Positions 34,501 to 43,159 of a DNA stretch of 64,000 bases are shown piece after piece. Location: the NCBI RefSeq assembly GCF_030269925.1, contig NC_085131.1, positions 5,937,501-6,001,500 of the forward strand, written 5' to 3'. Below the pieces are notes generated by a model. It made no database searches and was not told where the DNA came from. It worked only from the letters and a program-made list of their open reading frames with translations. Each line of letters opens with the position of its first letter. Position 1 is the first letter of the stretch. Source of the DNA: Bombyx mori (taxonomy: Eukaryota > Arthropoda > Insecta > Lepidoptera > Bombycidae). The position numbers and the translations under genes are program-made.

Positions 34501-37258
34501 GAGCTTGATTTCAAATCGGAATCAATAAACGGTTCACAGCACTAGTGGGTAGTGACGTGCGAACTCACAAAATAGAGATGTTTATTTACCAAAAAAAATA
34601 TAGAAGTAATGTTATTTTGTTAATAATAATTATAATTTCAAACAGTTAAATAGAATTGAGTGTAACTTTTTCGGTAGGAACCGCTGGCGTTCGCCTACGC
34701 CTGCATCGAAAAATCGTTGCCTGCGATTATTGAGGAGGTATAACAGTCGAGTCGCTCCGTTCGCACTCTGTGTGCTTCTGTGTCGCTATCGTGATTGTGT
34801 CAATGGTCTTATTTATATCTAGGCGTTTGGACTTTGGTATATTGGTTGTTAAATGTTGTTCTTCTATGGAATGCGCTCCCACTCAAAATAAGGTCGGCCA
34901 CTATACGTGAAGCGTTTAGGCCTTTTTTAATTATTTTTTCTCCTACCTAAGCTCAGATACCTAAGATGACGTATTTTAAGACGAGGGCTCGAGAACTGTT
35001 TCTCAGAGAGTTAGCAGAGTAATCTAGAAGAAGAATAGAATAGAATAATATTTATTTATATATATATTTTATATGTATATATTTATGTATATTTAAGTAC
35101 GAGTATTTGTATCTATAAATTTTATGTATGTTATAATAATATATACACATATGTTTAAGTAATATCACTATCACACTACACCTACCAAGGTTCATCTCTG
35201 CGCCCCCTTACCTTAGGGCAGACTATCAGAGAATGCCTAAAATTAAGTAATTAAGAATGGCGTTAAGTCCGCCTTTATACTGTCTAGTATATATTATAAA
35301 TAAAGTTATAAATAAACTACAAGCTCTTCAAAACGTCACACACTTGACTCGTTCTGCGTTGTTGAACAATGTCATCCTTCGCCTGGTGATGGTGCAAAAA
35401 TAAAATGACACGGAATATTAAATTTTCATTTTTTTCAGATGCAGAATAAGATTGATTCGTTGCAAGAAGAACTGGCGCAGGCCAAATCAGCGCGACACAA
35501 TCACACGTTCGCCGACGCCGAGCGTCTCGCCGAGGTAAAATATTATTTAATAAAATAATGTAAATTAATTTTGCACAAACCTTAAACTATTTAAAATGAT
35601 TAATGGAGACGATGAACATTACAACGGGTATGTACTCGCCCATTTTGAGACACGAAATCTAAGTTTTGCAACGACCGTCTCACCTTTCAACCGAAATGGA
35701 TTACGGCTTCATGGCAAAAAATTCAGGATTGTGGCACTTACCCGTACGGGCTAACAATACGCCCTAATAATAATTTAAACTGATTGTTGGTCGTGTTGTG
35801 AGTGGCATGGGTAGGAACCACCGCCCTGCTCATTTCAGCCGTGAAGTAGTGTATTTGGGTTTGAAGGGTGGGGCAGCCGTTGTACTGTAAAAATTGAGAC
35901 CTTAGAAATCATATCTTAAGGTAGTTGGCTGCGTTTACGTTTGTAGATGTCTATGAACTTCGGGGACCACTTAACATCAGGTGTGCCGTGAACTCGTCCA
36001 TCCAACTAAACAATAAAAAAATAAAAGAATAAGTACATTTTGTGCAAATTATTAAATAAATAAATAAATATATGTAGATAAATATTCAATTGTTTATGTC
36101 ACAGGAAAGACTGATGGCGGGTTTGTCTGATAAACATACGGATATCAGCAACGGACCGTTACAGGTGAGCTATCTCTAAACATTACAGCACAAGAGAATA
36201 TTGAACAAATTATTATTGACGAAACAAACTTCTTGGAGATCTCACCGCCCATAGAATGCCTCTGTCTACCTCGAGATTAGTTAGTATCCAGATGAGTCCA
36301 AGACTAGTGGTTTTTTTTCCCCTACCTATGCTGATAGCCTTGAGAGGCTATTTCAACTTCTCCTTGACTTATAGGAGAGCTCACGGGGCTCAAACCGGAG
36401 TGTTGCTAACACTGGCCCTAGCATGATCCGGCGAGAAACTCAGTGGGCTATTTTGATTACTATACGATGACTTACTTATTGCTGCCATAGAATATAATAC
36501 TATTGCCGCCGATTAATTTATACCGCCGATTTGGTCTGGAACTTTTTGATAGAGTACCGTCTAATCCGATGTATTTATAGGTAATTTGTATGTACATATA
36601 AGTGCATATATGTATATGCACAGCTACAGTCTGCTGAAAACAGCTTATAACGAACATTTATACAGTAACATAAATATTGTAGGTAGGCAATAAAGTATGT
36701 TACATGCTATAAGCATTATAAACAGGATTATAAAGTTCCCTACTTTATAAAAATTAATTCCCACATATCTGACGCAACATGACGGCGAATGGCTTCACCG
36801 ATTCGACAGATTTATTTATTTGTTTCAGTTTTGCTCGTAATTGTTAAGACAGGACTTGTATTATATGAAAAAACCTGAAAGGAGAAAAGTCGGTGGTAGT
36901 GTTATAACAGAACTAGCTGTACCCGTCCGCTTCGCTGGCCATTTAAAATGAAACATTATTATTTCTCACCCCCACAAAGATTTTCATCACTAACGCCCCC
37001 GCAACTGGTGTAGGGAGTCCAACGCTACTATAAATATTAGCCTATCCATTAATTACATGTATTTTCTACACGGATACCAAGTTTCAATTCAATTGGATGA
37101 ATGATTCAGTAGTTATAACGGAACATCCGTAAAAACTACTGTAGATTTATATATTAGTATAGATTATTTCGTTGAGTAAAGATGAAAGTCATAGTCTAAA
37201 TAGATTATGATATGAACTTTTTTTTGTTGTTTTCTAGCTCGGCTTGGAAAATAAATAG
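16562..37258 (+). CDS. Rrbp1: Kinectin/RRBP1 (p180)-family ER membrane coiled-coil protein, 21 coding exons
   Basis: Exons: 16562-16762, 18128-18304, 19682-19864, 20766-20928, 22562-22765, 23262-23407, 24625-24737, 25157-25331, 26183-26263, 27463-27618, 28672-28747, 29507-29604, 29874-29999, 30502-30648, 31028-31132, 33130-33426, 33965-34081, 34678-34737, 35439-35534, 36105-36164, 37238-37258. All splice phases agree and the sum is 2802 nt (933 aa). Residues 5-25 form a single N-terminal membrane anchor (LLVLGGLGVAGIAVLLLMGL); a Lys-rich cytosolic segment, HVEFSPP and KPILLNKED follow, as in kinectin and RRBP1. From about residue 360 the protein is a long coiled coil, with DPVQKLKKQLADKEKAL and the family motif NWKVMEALQSAEKAL near 688. 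The decapeptide repeat of mammalian p180 is absent, so length matches the repeat-less isoforms. Likely role: ER shape, ribosome or kinesin attachment. Exons 8, 10, 14 and 16 are strikingly GC-rich. Confidence 0.9.
17340..18034 (+). mobile_element. Truncated Jockey-type LINE, second subfamily (RRBP1 intron 1)
   Basis: The ORF2 C-terminus is frameshifted but readable (RNVDLHDDQ, ASERYFDKAMRHD). The 3' UTR begins like the first subfamily (CTGAGTTTCTCGCCGGATCT), then diverges into GTTGTTAGGTCTCCTTCGGA and ends in an A run. A sister copy lies at 58065-58430. Confidence 0.8.
18710..18832. mobile_element. Foldback MITE, family A copy 2 (RRBP1 intron 2)
   Basis: The ends are GTGTGCTTAGTGTGAG and AAGCACAC and the centre is CAGCGCCCCTAG. 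The right arm is largely deleted compared with copies 1 and 3. Confidence 0.7.
21882..21995 (+). repeat. Dispersed LINE/SINE 3' tail, GGCAGCGGCTTG family
   Basis: It shares the order CAGCGGCTTG, CATTGCTGA, CCATGAG or CCATGGGCGA, CATCAGATGGGCCGTATG with copies at 25003-25112 (-) and 48755-48863 (+), and ends in an A-rich tail. It lies in RRBP1 intron 4. Confidence 0.6.
22931..23213 (-). repeat. Bm1 SINE with internal deletion, next to an RRBP1 exon
   Basis: The 3' tail (GAGCTCACAGCCCACCTGGT) is joined directly to the upstream half (AGGTCCTACCACCAGTAATT), so the central body is lost. The tRNA-like head with GATTCGAACACC (box B complement) is kept at about 23135. It ends about 50 bp before the exon at 23262. 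Confidence 0.8.
24909..24998 (+). repeat. Tandem duplication of a 45-bp unit
   Basis: GAGTCGCATTAT starts at 24909 and again at 24954, and the two units differ by about one base. It lies in RRBP1 intron 7. Confidence 0.85.
25003..25112 (-). repeat. Dispersed 3' tail of the GGCAGCGGCTTG family
   Basis: This is the reverse-complement copy of the repeat at 21882 and 48755, with its A-tail at the left end. It lies 45 bp before the RRBP1 exon at 25157. Confidence 0.65.
25395..25740 (+). mobile_element. Jockey-type LINE 3' fragment (RRBP1 intron 8)
   Basis: The ORF2 end (AAGCGGCACGACATGAGAAC) and 3' UTR are recognisable. The tail stops near 25740 without poly(A). It starts about 65 bp after the exon ending at 25331. 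Confidence 0.75.
25790..26010 (+). repeat. Diverged Bm1 SINE fragment
   Basis: It retains AATGCGTTTCGGTTTGAAG, GGTGGCGGCTTTTACGTTGT and ACATCAGATGGACCGTGAGC in Bm1 order, with many substitutions. Confidence 0.55.
26573..27365 (+). mobile_element. RTE-type LINE C-terminal fragment split by a DNA transposon
   Basis: The left part reads RGRPKKKWVDCVKDYM..KKGMSEEM. The right part, from 27298, reads DRGVWKEKTCYANPR. Together they match the C-terminal end of RTE-type ORFs. The interruption is the element at 26650-27295. Confidence 0.65.
26650..27295. mobile_element. Non-autonomous DNA transposon with GC-rich terminal repeats and TA duplication
   Basis: The 646-bp element has a perfect 21-bp inner terminal repeat starting CGCGCGCGAGCTCCGAGGAT. 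Outer ends TACT..CC / GG..AGTA differ by two bases. It is flanked by TA (26648-26649 and 27296-27297). Removing it restores an RTE reading frame across the junction. No transposase is visible. Confidence 0.8.
27698..28322. mobile_element. Inverted-repeat element abutting a Helitron-like element
   Basis: The left end CTTGAAAGGCAAACGTGACT (27707 on) and right end AGTCACGTTTGCCTTTCAAG are inverted over about 35 bp (27701-27735 versus 28286-28322). There is no clear duplication because a second element starts at the right edge. It lies in RRBP1 intron 10. Confidence 0.65.
28323..28596 (+). mobile_element. Helitron-like non-autonomous element, copy 1
   Basis: It starts TCTATATAAAAATGAATTGC and ends CACTACGAAGTCTGCCGGGT, matching copy 2 at 54626-54918 along its length. 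The terminal CTAG is lost here. Confidence 0.55.
30091..30342 (+). repeat. Dispersed 250-bp repeat, copy 1 (RRBP1 intron 13)
   Basis: It starts CTAGCTGTACCTGTCCGCTT and ends TATATTAGTATAGAT. The second copy at 36911-37166 is highly similar and in the same orientation. Family not identified. Confidence 0.65.
30692..30845. mobile_element. Foldback MITE, family A copy 3 (RRBP1 intron 14)
   Basis: The ends are TGTGCTTAGTGCGACTATCT and AGATAGTCGCACTA, and the loop contains CAGCGCCCCTAGTGGCAAAC. It begins 43 bp after the exon ending at 30648. Confidence 0.8.
31297..31570 (+). repeat. Unclassified dispersed repeat, family B copy 1
   Basis: It shares GATGATATGGGATGAAAT, the GGAGGATCCCGAGAAGCTA block, TAAACAGTTAATAAACCACC and the end CGTTCCCGCCAAAAAGTCT with 44797-45193. 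A partial copy is at 34121-34395. Confidence 0.65.
32541..32793. mobile_element. Small MITE with about 38-bp terminal repeats and 4-bp ATTT duplication
   Basis: The left end CGATGCCTCCAATGAAGACT and right end TTCATTGGAGGCATCG are inverted; the inner part CTCTAACTC pairs with GAGTTAGAG. ATTT flanks both sides (32537-32540 and 32794-32797). It lies in RRBP1 intron 15. Confidence 0.75.
32863..33048 (+). mobile_element. Jockey-type LINE 3' end (RRBP1 intron 15)
   Basis: The 3' UTR block CCCACTGAGTTTCTCGCCGG is followed by the terminal stem-loop (33020-33037) and a short A run. It ends about 80 bp before the exon at 33130. Confidence 0.75.
34121..34395 (+). repeat. Unclassified dispersed repeat, family B copy 2
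   Basis: It starts GATTTTATGACCTGGTAACT as in the 44797 copy and keeps AATCTCAGTAAA facing TTTACTGTGATT. It is 3'-truncated near TTTTGTTTCATTTTC. Confidence 0.65.
35790..36025 (+). repeat. Partial Bm1 SINE (RRBP1 intron 19)
   Basis: It carries GGTAGGAACCACCGCCCTGC, GGGTTTGAAGGGTGGGGCAG and ACCACTTAACATCAGGTG, then an A-rich tail. Confidence 0.7.
36311..36450 (-). mobile_element. Jockey-type LINE 3' end (RRBP1 intron 20)
   Basis: This is the reverse complement of the 3' terminus: T run, CCTACCTATGCTGATAGCCT with the stem-loop, GAGCTCACGGGGCTCAAAC, then GATCCGGCGAGAAACTCAGT. Confidence 0.75.
36911..37166 (+). repeat. Dispersed 250-bp repeat, copy 2 (RRBP1 intron 20)
   Basis: It starts ACTAGCTGTACCCGTCCGCT and ends TATATTAGTATAGAT. 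It pairs with 30091-30342 and lies just upstream of the last coding exon. Confidence 0.65.
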
Positions 37259-38216
37259 CACTTGGAAACAGGAAGCTTGTACAAAGCGATGTCGAGTGAT
37301 CATTCCTATCCGGAGAGCGACTGCCCGTGTAGGTAGCATGCGGCGCGCTCCTATACTTACGGTTATTCGATAAATAATTATAAGTTTGTAAAGGACTCAC
37401 ATCCGTTACTGTTACTCCCTCCAGTTTAAAAGGAATCTAATTTCGTCATTGTCGCGCGTTCTTGTATCTCATTTCACTTTCATCAACAGTTTAGTAACTA
37501 AAATCTTTGTTTTAGTTTTTATTTTTTTGTAATGCCGTCCACTTATACTCAGTACTTGTTGGTGTAGTAAGATACTTTGATAATTATCTTAAAACCATCC
37601 AGCCCATGTGTCACTGTGTGATTGTAATAACACATTTAAAAAAAAAAAACCTTCGAACTTAGATTCCTAAATTATCAGTGAGTAATAGATAATGTGTATT
37701 TAGGAGTTAGATTTAGAATTATAAGTGCATCGAAAGTGAACATTTACAAAATTCTAACCAATTAATCATCTATGCTATTAAATGGCAATTTTATATAGAA
37801 ATTACGAATCAATGATTAATAACACTAATTTAATAAATGTAACATCAAATTAAAATCCATTGTTTTCTTCATATATTTATTAGTTGCAACGTTTTATTGT
37901 TAAAGGAATGTTAAACAAAAATTTCTATCAGTGCCTTAGGGTAAAATTGAAATAGAAATCTGACTTGTATTTAATTTCTTAGAAATGATATGAAGGTAAT
38001 ACGGTAAATAACAATCATAAAATTCCTTTAATATTAAGGGATATTATATTTTAAAGTATGTTGTATTGTTATAAATGTTTATTATTTCGATTTTGTGAAG
38101 ACGACTTTTTTATTTTAGTGAATCATTGTGTCAAAAGTCATGAAACGTGTAATAATTATAGTGAATAAGTAAAATTTAATTATTGTATAATACGTAAACT
38201 TTGTATAATAATGAAA

Positions 38217-38222
38217 AATAAA
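38217..38222 (+). terminator. Candidate polyadenylation signal of the RRBP1-like gene
   Basis: An AATAAA about 960 bases after the stop codon, followed by ACATCAAG. Other A-rich variants occur earlier, so the choice is tentative. Confidence 0.35.
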
Positions 38223-40625
38223 GACATCAAGAAAATATTATTTCGAGTTTGTTTTAAATTCATCTAGTTTAGGTTTAGCTGCAGCTCCTATAAAATTTGA
38301 GAGTCACTGTCTGTGGAGAATTTGCGATCAACAAAATCTTGAACGTAACATTACTAAACTTATGGCAACACAAGGGTAAAAAAACCTTTCTAAGCTGAAA
38401 CCATACACAATTTTAAAAGTAATACGGAACCATCAAGGAACGAAAGTAATATTAATTTACTAAATAAAGCATCAATAGTTGTTTAAATAACTTCAGGTTT
38501 CGTGAATGCACATTGTAACCCAAAGCTGACAGTCATGAGTCATGAGACAAGATTTTGACCATCAATTTGTTTTTATTAAATAACACGTTTCCTGAAAGTT
38601 CTAACACACCCTGTAGAATTCGTAAAATATTTGATAACATTCATAAGTGCAGTCTACTAGGTATGAGGTGTAAGTTTCACAAAAATGTTGGTAGTGCTGA
38701 GCAGATTCGGAGATGTAAAAATTTAAACGATATCAAACCAAATTATTAGACGAACCTATTAGATCCGCAACTACGTTCCCGCTGTTTTTTCTATGGAAAT
38801 GAAACATTATTTTGAAAAAATGCTTACAAATGAATAATTCAAAGTATTGCCCATTAGTAGCTACTACTTGATAATGACCTACTGGTGGAAGAATGTCTTG
38901 ACATGGATAGTCCGCACGGGTAGCTACCATCACCCTGCGTATTTCTGCCATGAGGCAGTAATGCATTTCGGTTAAAAGGATTGGACAACCGTTATTTACT
39001 ACAAAACTGAAACATGTCACTCATATTTCAACGTGGGGGTGGCATTTACGTTGTTTATGTCTACGGGTTTCGATAACCACTTAACACCAGGTAGGCCCCG
39101 AAGTCATCCTGGGTGGATCTAAACAAGAAAAATAAATGAAAAAACAATGAAGTTATTTGTCGTTTTAATGCATCTCGAAAAATAAACAATGTGGGTTTAG
39201 CTTCTGAGATATTAGCGGTCATAAAGTAGGACTTAACCGGCCAATGTAGACTTGATTAAGATACCGCAGTTGTAACAAAAAATCGTGCGAATTTAAAATA
39301 AACGATAATACTTAGTCTGATTACATTTTAAAATTAAAGACATTTTCACTGAGCTTCCTCAGATTCATAGCAATAATTTTGTAACGAGATGGACCATATA
39401 GTCATAAATTTTACACCACCTTGGAAACCTTAATATTTTTTAAGTCATGCGAGACTCCGATGTGATATCTTTTTTTTTGAGTAGTTTATGAAACTTAAAT
39501 AATCGTCTATAGGAAAAAAGTCCTACTTCATCATTTTCGAGTTTGTTTCTCTAAAATCGAATTACTACTAAATCTAACTACTATTTTGTAACATATCATA
39601 CTTAGGTTATACAACATTTGTAACTATTTGGTAATATGTATTATGTAAAGATAAATTTAAAAAAAGTGTGTGTGTCCGCTCCGACGCACGACTGGAGTTT
39701 ACTGGATATAAAAAATTAAACGAAACAATACGAGAAATAGTTCTATATTACGACAACACGATACACTACAGATTATTAACAAATTAATGAGACACAAAAC
39801 AAACGACTAACAAATGTATGAAAATACAATAATGAGAGAAACGCGCGATCAGTACGAGGCTTTGTGGCGGACTGCCGGCGCAGCAGCCCGGCGTCACCTG
39901 CGATAACGCATTTCGTGTGACATGCGCAATCAGGCGCATAACGCATTTCGTGTGACATGCTAGTACGATTTTGGTCCCCATAATTTTCATACCCCGGGCC
40001 TATATATGTAAATCGATTCTAAAGGAGTAAACTCCAAAATATTAATGTTTGTTGGCTCAATATAAAAAGTCGTGGAATCCGTTAGAATCATTTTAACTTA
40101 ACCATTTAACATCAGGCGGGCTGTAAGCTCGTTCACCCATAAAAGAAAAAAAATAATAATAATTAATCTCTGTAGGGACATTGGGTCATACGCTTGGATT
40201 TTATTATTATTTATATATTTAATTCTACCTGGGGACCAGTTTTTTATATCTTTTTCAATAAGAAATGAACCAATCGCATTAAAGAATAGATTAAGTTCAT
40301 GTTTTTTGTACCTACTAACAAAATTTGCCCCTGAAAAGGATAATCTAGTTTTTTGAAGATTTATTAGCCTGGTAATAATTAAGCTAGATTTGTAATAGAT
40401 ACGGTACCCTCAGTTGTATGAAGTGTAGAACTATGGAGGCCAGGGTAAAGCTACTTTTATCCGCCATGTTCTAGTCGTAAAGAAGCATAGATACACTTCA
40501 AAAAGTCAATTCAAATGGCATGTTCAAGTAAGCTGTAGTGTCAAAAAATAATAACAAGCTACAAAATGTCATTTATAAAATACTAACAAAGATTTTGTTT
40601 CAAATTTAGAACAAAAAATATAAAT
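38223..40625. other. Intergenic region between the RRBP1-like gene and Nxt1
   Basis: It holds a diverged Bm1 copy (38870-39125), a Bm1 tail remnant (40095-40150) and a 23-bp direct repeat (ATAACGCATTTCGTGTGACA core) at 39903-39925 and 39938-39960. A possible acceptor TTTCAAATTTAG at 40598-40609 could belong to an Nxt1 5' UTR intron. No coding frame is credible. Confidence 0.45.
38870..39125 (+). repeat. Diverged Bm1 SINE
   Basis: It keeps TCCGCACGGGTAGCTACCAT, CACCCTGCGTATTTCTGCCA and AACCACTTAACACCAGGT in order. Confidence 0.65.
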
Positions 40626-41039
40626 ATGTCTGACGTAGCAGTAAAAAATGTTGATAGTGCTTGTGAGACAGCTGAAGAATTTACTAGAGTGTTTTACAAA
40701 CAAGTAGACAACAGCCGCCATCTAACCTCAAAATTGTATTTGGATACTGGATTACTTGTTTGGAACGGCAATGGTATCAGTGGCAATGACAAAATACAGA
40801 AATTCTTGATGGATTTGCCTGCAAGTAACCATACGCTGAAAAGTTTAGATGCTCAACCAATATCTGATGTCTTGGTTGCAAATAAATTGACGTACCTCAT
40901 CCAAGCTTGTGGAGATGTTACTTATCAAAACGAAGAAACAAAGAAACCATTTCAGCAAACTTTTCTCATAGTGGCAGTTGATGGGAAATGGAAGATAGCC
41001 TCGGATTGTTTCAGACTCCAAGTTCCTTATGGAAATTAA
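40626..41039 (+). CDS. Nxt1: NTF2-related export protein (Nxt1/p15)
   Basis: A single-exon gene of 137 residues (MSDVAVKNVDSACETAEEFT to RLQVPYGN), the normal length for the family, filling one NTF2-like fold. Visible hallmarks are the N-terminal helix ending FYKQVDNSRHLTSKLYLD, the LVWNGNGISG turn, IQKFLMDLP, LDAQPISD, and the C-terminal strands PFQQTFLIVAVDGKWKIASD and DCFRLQ. p15 heterodimerises with the NTF2-like domain of the mRNA export receptor NXF1 and helps it bind nuclear pore FG repeats. The start is the first ATG, in good context (ATAAATATG). Its 3' end converges on the LITAF gene at 41150, with only 110 bp between the stop codons. An intronless copy could be a retrogene, but no poly(A) scar or duplication is seen. 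Confidence 0.95.
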   Translation: MSDVAVKNVDSACETAEEFTRVFYKQVDNSRHLTSKLYLDTGLLVWNGNGISGNDKIQKFLMDLPASNHTLKSLDAQPISDVLVANKLTYLIQACGDVTYQNEETKKPFQQTFLIVAVDGKWKIASDCFRLQVPYGN

Positions 41040-41086
41040 TTTTTATTTTATTATTAAGTTAAATGTACCAATTGCTAAGCAAAAAT

Positions 41087-41092
41087 TTTATT
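41087..41092 (-). terminator. Candidate poly(A) signal of the LITAF-domain gene at 41150
   Basis: TTTATT on the plus strand is AATAAA on the minus strand, 58 bases past the stop codon. A second AATAAA lies at 41042-41047. On the plus strand ATTAAA at 41103-41108 could serve Nxt1. Confidence 0.5.
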
Positions 41093-41149
41093 TAAGAAAT
41101 ACATTAAAAATTCTTTTTCACCATTAAATGACTTTCAATTATGCCACTG

Positions 41150-41633
41150 TTAAAATTTAGAGTATTGACCTAAAAACAGATTGCAATTTGGACAATAATG
41201 CCTTGTTTTCTTAAACAGTGGGAAAATGTACGGCATTGCTGCAAGACAACATAGCATACACCATCTAGAAAAAAAAGAAAACTTGCAATAATCCATTAAA
41301 GATATGTAAATAATCAAATAAAACAGTTTTTTAGTGCACTTACAATGTAAATCCACATATGAAGCCAGCCAACATATGAGTTTTTTTTGAGTTTTTATAC
41401 TCTACTTTTGTGAGAACTGTCTCATTACATTTAGGGCAATGAAAAAATATTGGTGAAGCCTTCAGTTGTGGTTGTATTATTACTGTTTGATGTATAACAG
41501 GTGCTTCTATCACATTTCTCTGATCCCAAGGAGTGTATGGTGGAGGTTCTGATCTGACATAATTTACAGTTTCTACATTAAAGTCTGCTTGGACAGAATC
41601 ACTCTGGGCTGGATTTATACCATCACTCATCAT
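41150..41633 (-). CDS. LITAF-domain protein 1
   Basis: Two coding exons, 41633-41344 and 41264-41150, join in phase 2 to give 134 residues. The N-terminus has PPPYTPW, a PPxY-type motif of the kind that recruits NEDD4-family ubiquitin ligases. The LITAF domain fills the C-terminal half: first knuckle FHCPKCNETVLTKVEY, a membrane-inserted hydrophobic stretch (LAGFICGFTLWCMLCCLAAM) and second knuckle HYCPNCNLFLGQY. The two CxxC pairs bind one zinc and the protein sits monotopically on late endosome and lysosome membranes, acting in endosomal sorting. Two adjacent ATGs begin the frame (MMSDG); either could be used. The exon border falls inside the hydrophobic stretch, exactly as in the neighbour at 43160-44501. 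Confidence 0.93.
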
Positions 41634-43159
41634 TCTATACTAAAGTTTTAACAATGTATTTTATGTATCTGTCATGTTGATTACAAAATAACACCTTTAA
41701 AATACCTTTATCTGCTAGTCACTGCTTCAGTTATCTTATCATACAGTTGAATAAGATTAGACTTATATCCTATTTCCCTATACGATGGAATAATTTCACA
41801 TACTTATTTTCATCTTTTTATTTTCATTCCAAATCTAAATAATAATAAACTTACAATAAAATTAATCATTATAATAATATAATTCAAATTTTTTCCTTAA
41901 GTTAGGTAGTTTAGTGCCTGAAAGTTAGCATTACAATGAATTTTAAATTCCTGCCACAGCTTCACTGCGTTTTTGAAGAAAAGTGTCAATTGATTTTTCT
42001 AAAGATAGCAATACAGATATAAAAATATTCCCACAGGGAATGAGATATTTTTTCACGATAAAAGGTGGCCTATGTCACTCTCCTGACCTTCAGGTTTTAG
42101 GTTTAAAAACTCAACTCACTAAAAAAATCATGCCAATCTGCTGCTTTGTTTCAGCATGAATGAACAAACCAACACAAACAAACACACTTTCATATTTATG
42201 ATATTAGTGTGGATTTATTACAATATTATCATTCGGATATTAGTGATACATACATTGTGTGACAATATAACAATTACAGAAATATTCATAAACATAAGTC
42301 ATGAAACAATCATGTCATTATAGTATTTGTAAGAGTTCATAATGCTCTTATTCCTTTGAACAAAGTAAAATGAATTTTATACATTTTAGAATATAATCAT
42401 TTAATACAAAATAATATGTCTATTGTTTTTTTTATAGTTTCATATTATATTGGTTTGGTATATGCCAGTACTTTATTGAATAAGAACAAGATACAATGAT
42501 ACTAAATAATTTTTATTTTAACTTTATTATCATTAAAATATTCTAATGGAATGCTCTAGTAAAATAAAATGAATATCACAAAATATATTAATTTATCATT
42601 ATATTTTTGCAATGACAATAAATAATAAAACCATATTTTGTCAGTTCATTGTTTTGTCATGGCAAAAATTTCTCACATGTTACCACAAGGATGTATGTGA
42701 TTTCATATTTCATTTATACAATCATCATGGTTTTTATAGACATCACTTTTTTGAATATTACATTTATAACTATTCAGATTACCAACAAATAACGCTTCAA
42801 GTTTCTAAATTTAATGGTCAATATCAAAGCAAGACATTTATTTTTTTGTTTAATTAATAATGTATAAATGAGATACATTTTATTAAAATTGCTGATTATT
42901 TTGGTAAGCTAATTTCAAAGTCTACATGCTCTAAATTTAAAATGCATTTCCACCACTTATATACCATGAAGTGTATAAACATCACAAGAGAACATCATTA
43001 ATCAAAAACATTCTATTTAGAATGAAATGATAATAATGCTACAGGAAATACTGCATATATATTTCTTAGCCTCTTCTCAAAATTGTAGATATTTTAAATT
43101 TAGTGACTTTACATTATGCATAAAGGACACCAATTTTAAATATATTTATTTCACTGAAA
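41634..43159. other. Intergenic region between the two LITAF-domain genes
   Basis: The promoter of LITAF gene 1 and the 3' flank of LITAF gene 2 must lie here. A SINE- or LINE-like tail is visible at about 42055-42200 (GGCCTATGTCACTCTCCTGA, then AACAAACACACTTTCATATT). The frame at 42612-42857 is low-complexity AT-rich DNA and not credible as a gene. Confidence 0.4.

Noticed and set aside
39903..39960. Repeated 23-bp unit with a 12-bp spacer, considered as a CRISPR-like or operator array
   Set aside because: Only two units exist, in an animal genome, with no further periodicity. A local duplication is enough.
42612..42857. Frame of 81 codons between the LITAF genes
   Set aside because: Low-complexity AT-rich DNA with Phe/Tyr/His bias, no domain and no supporting signals.
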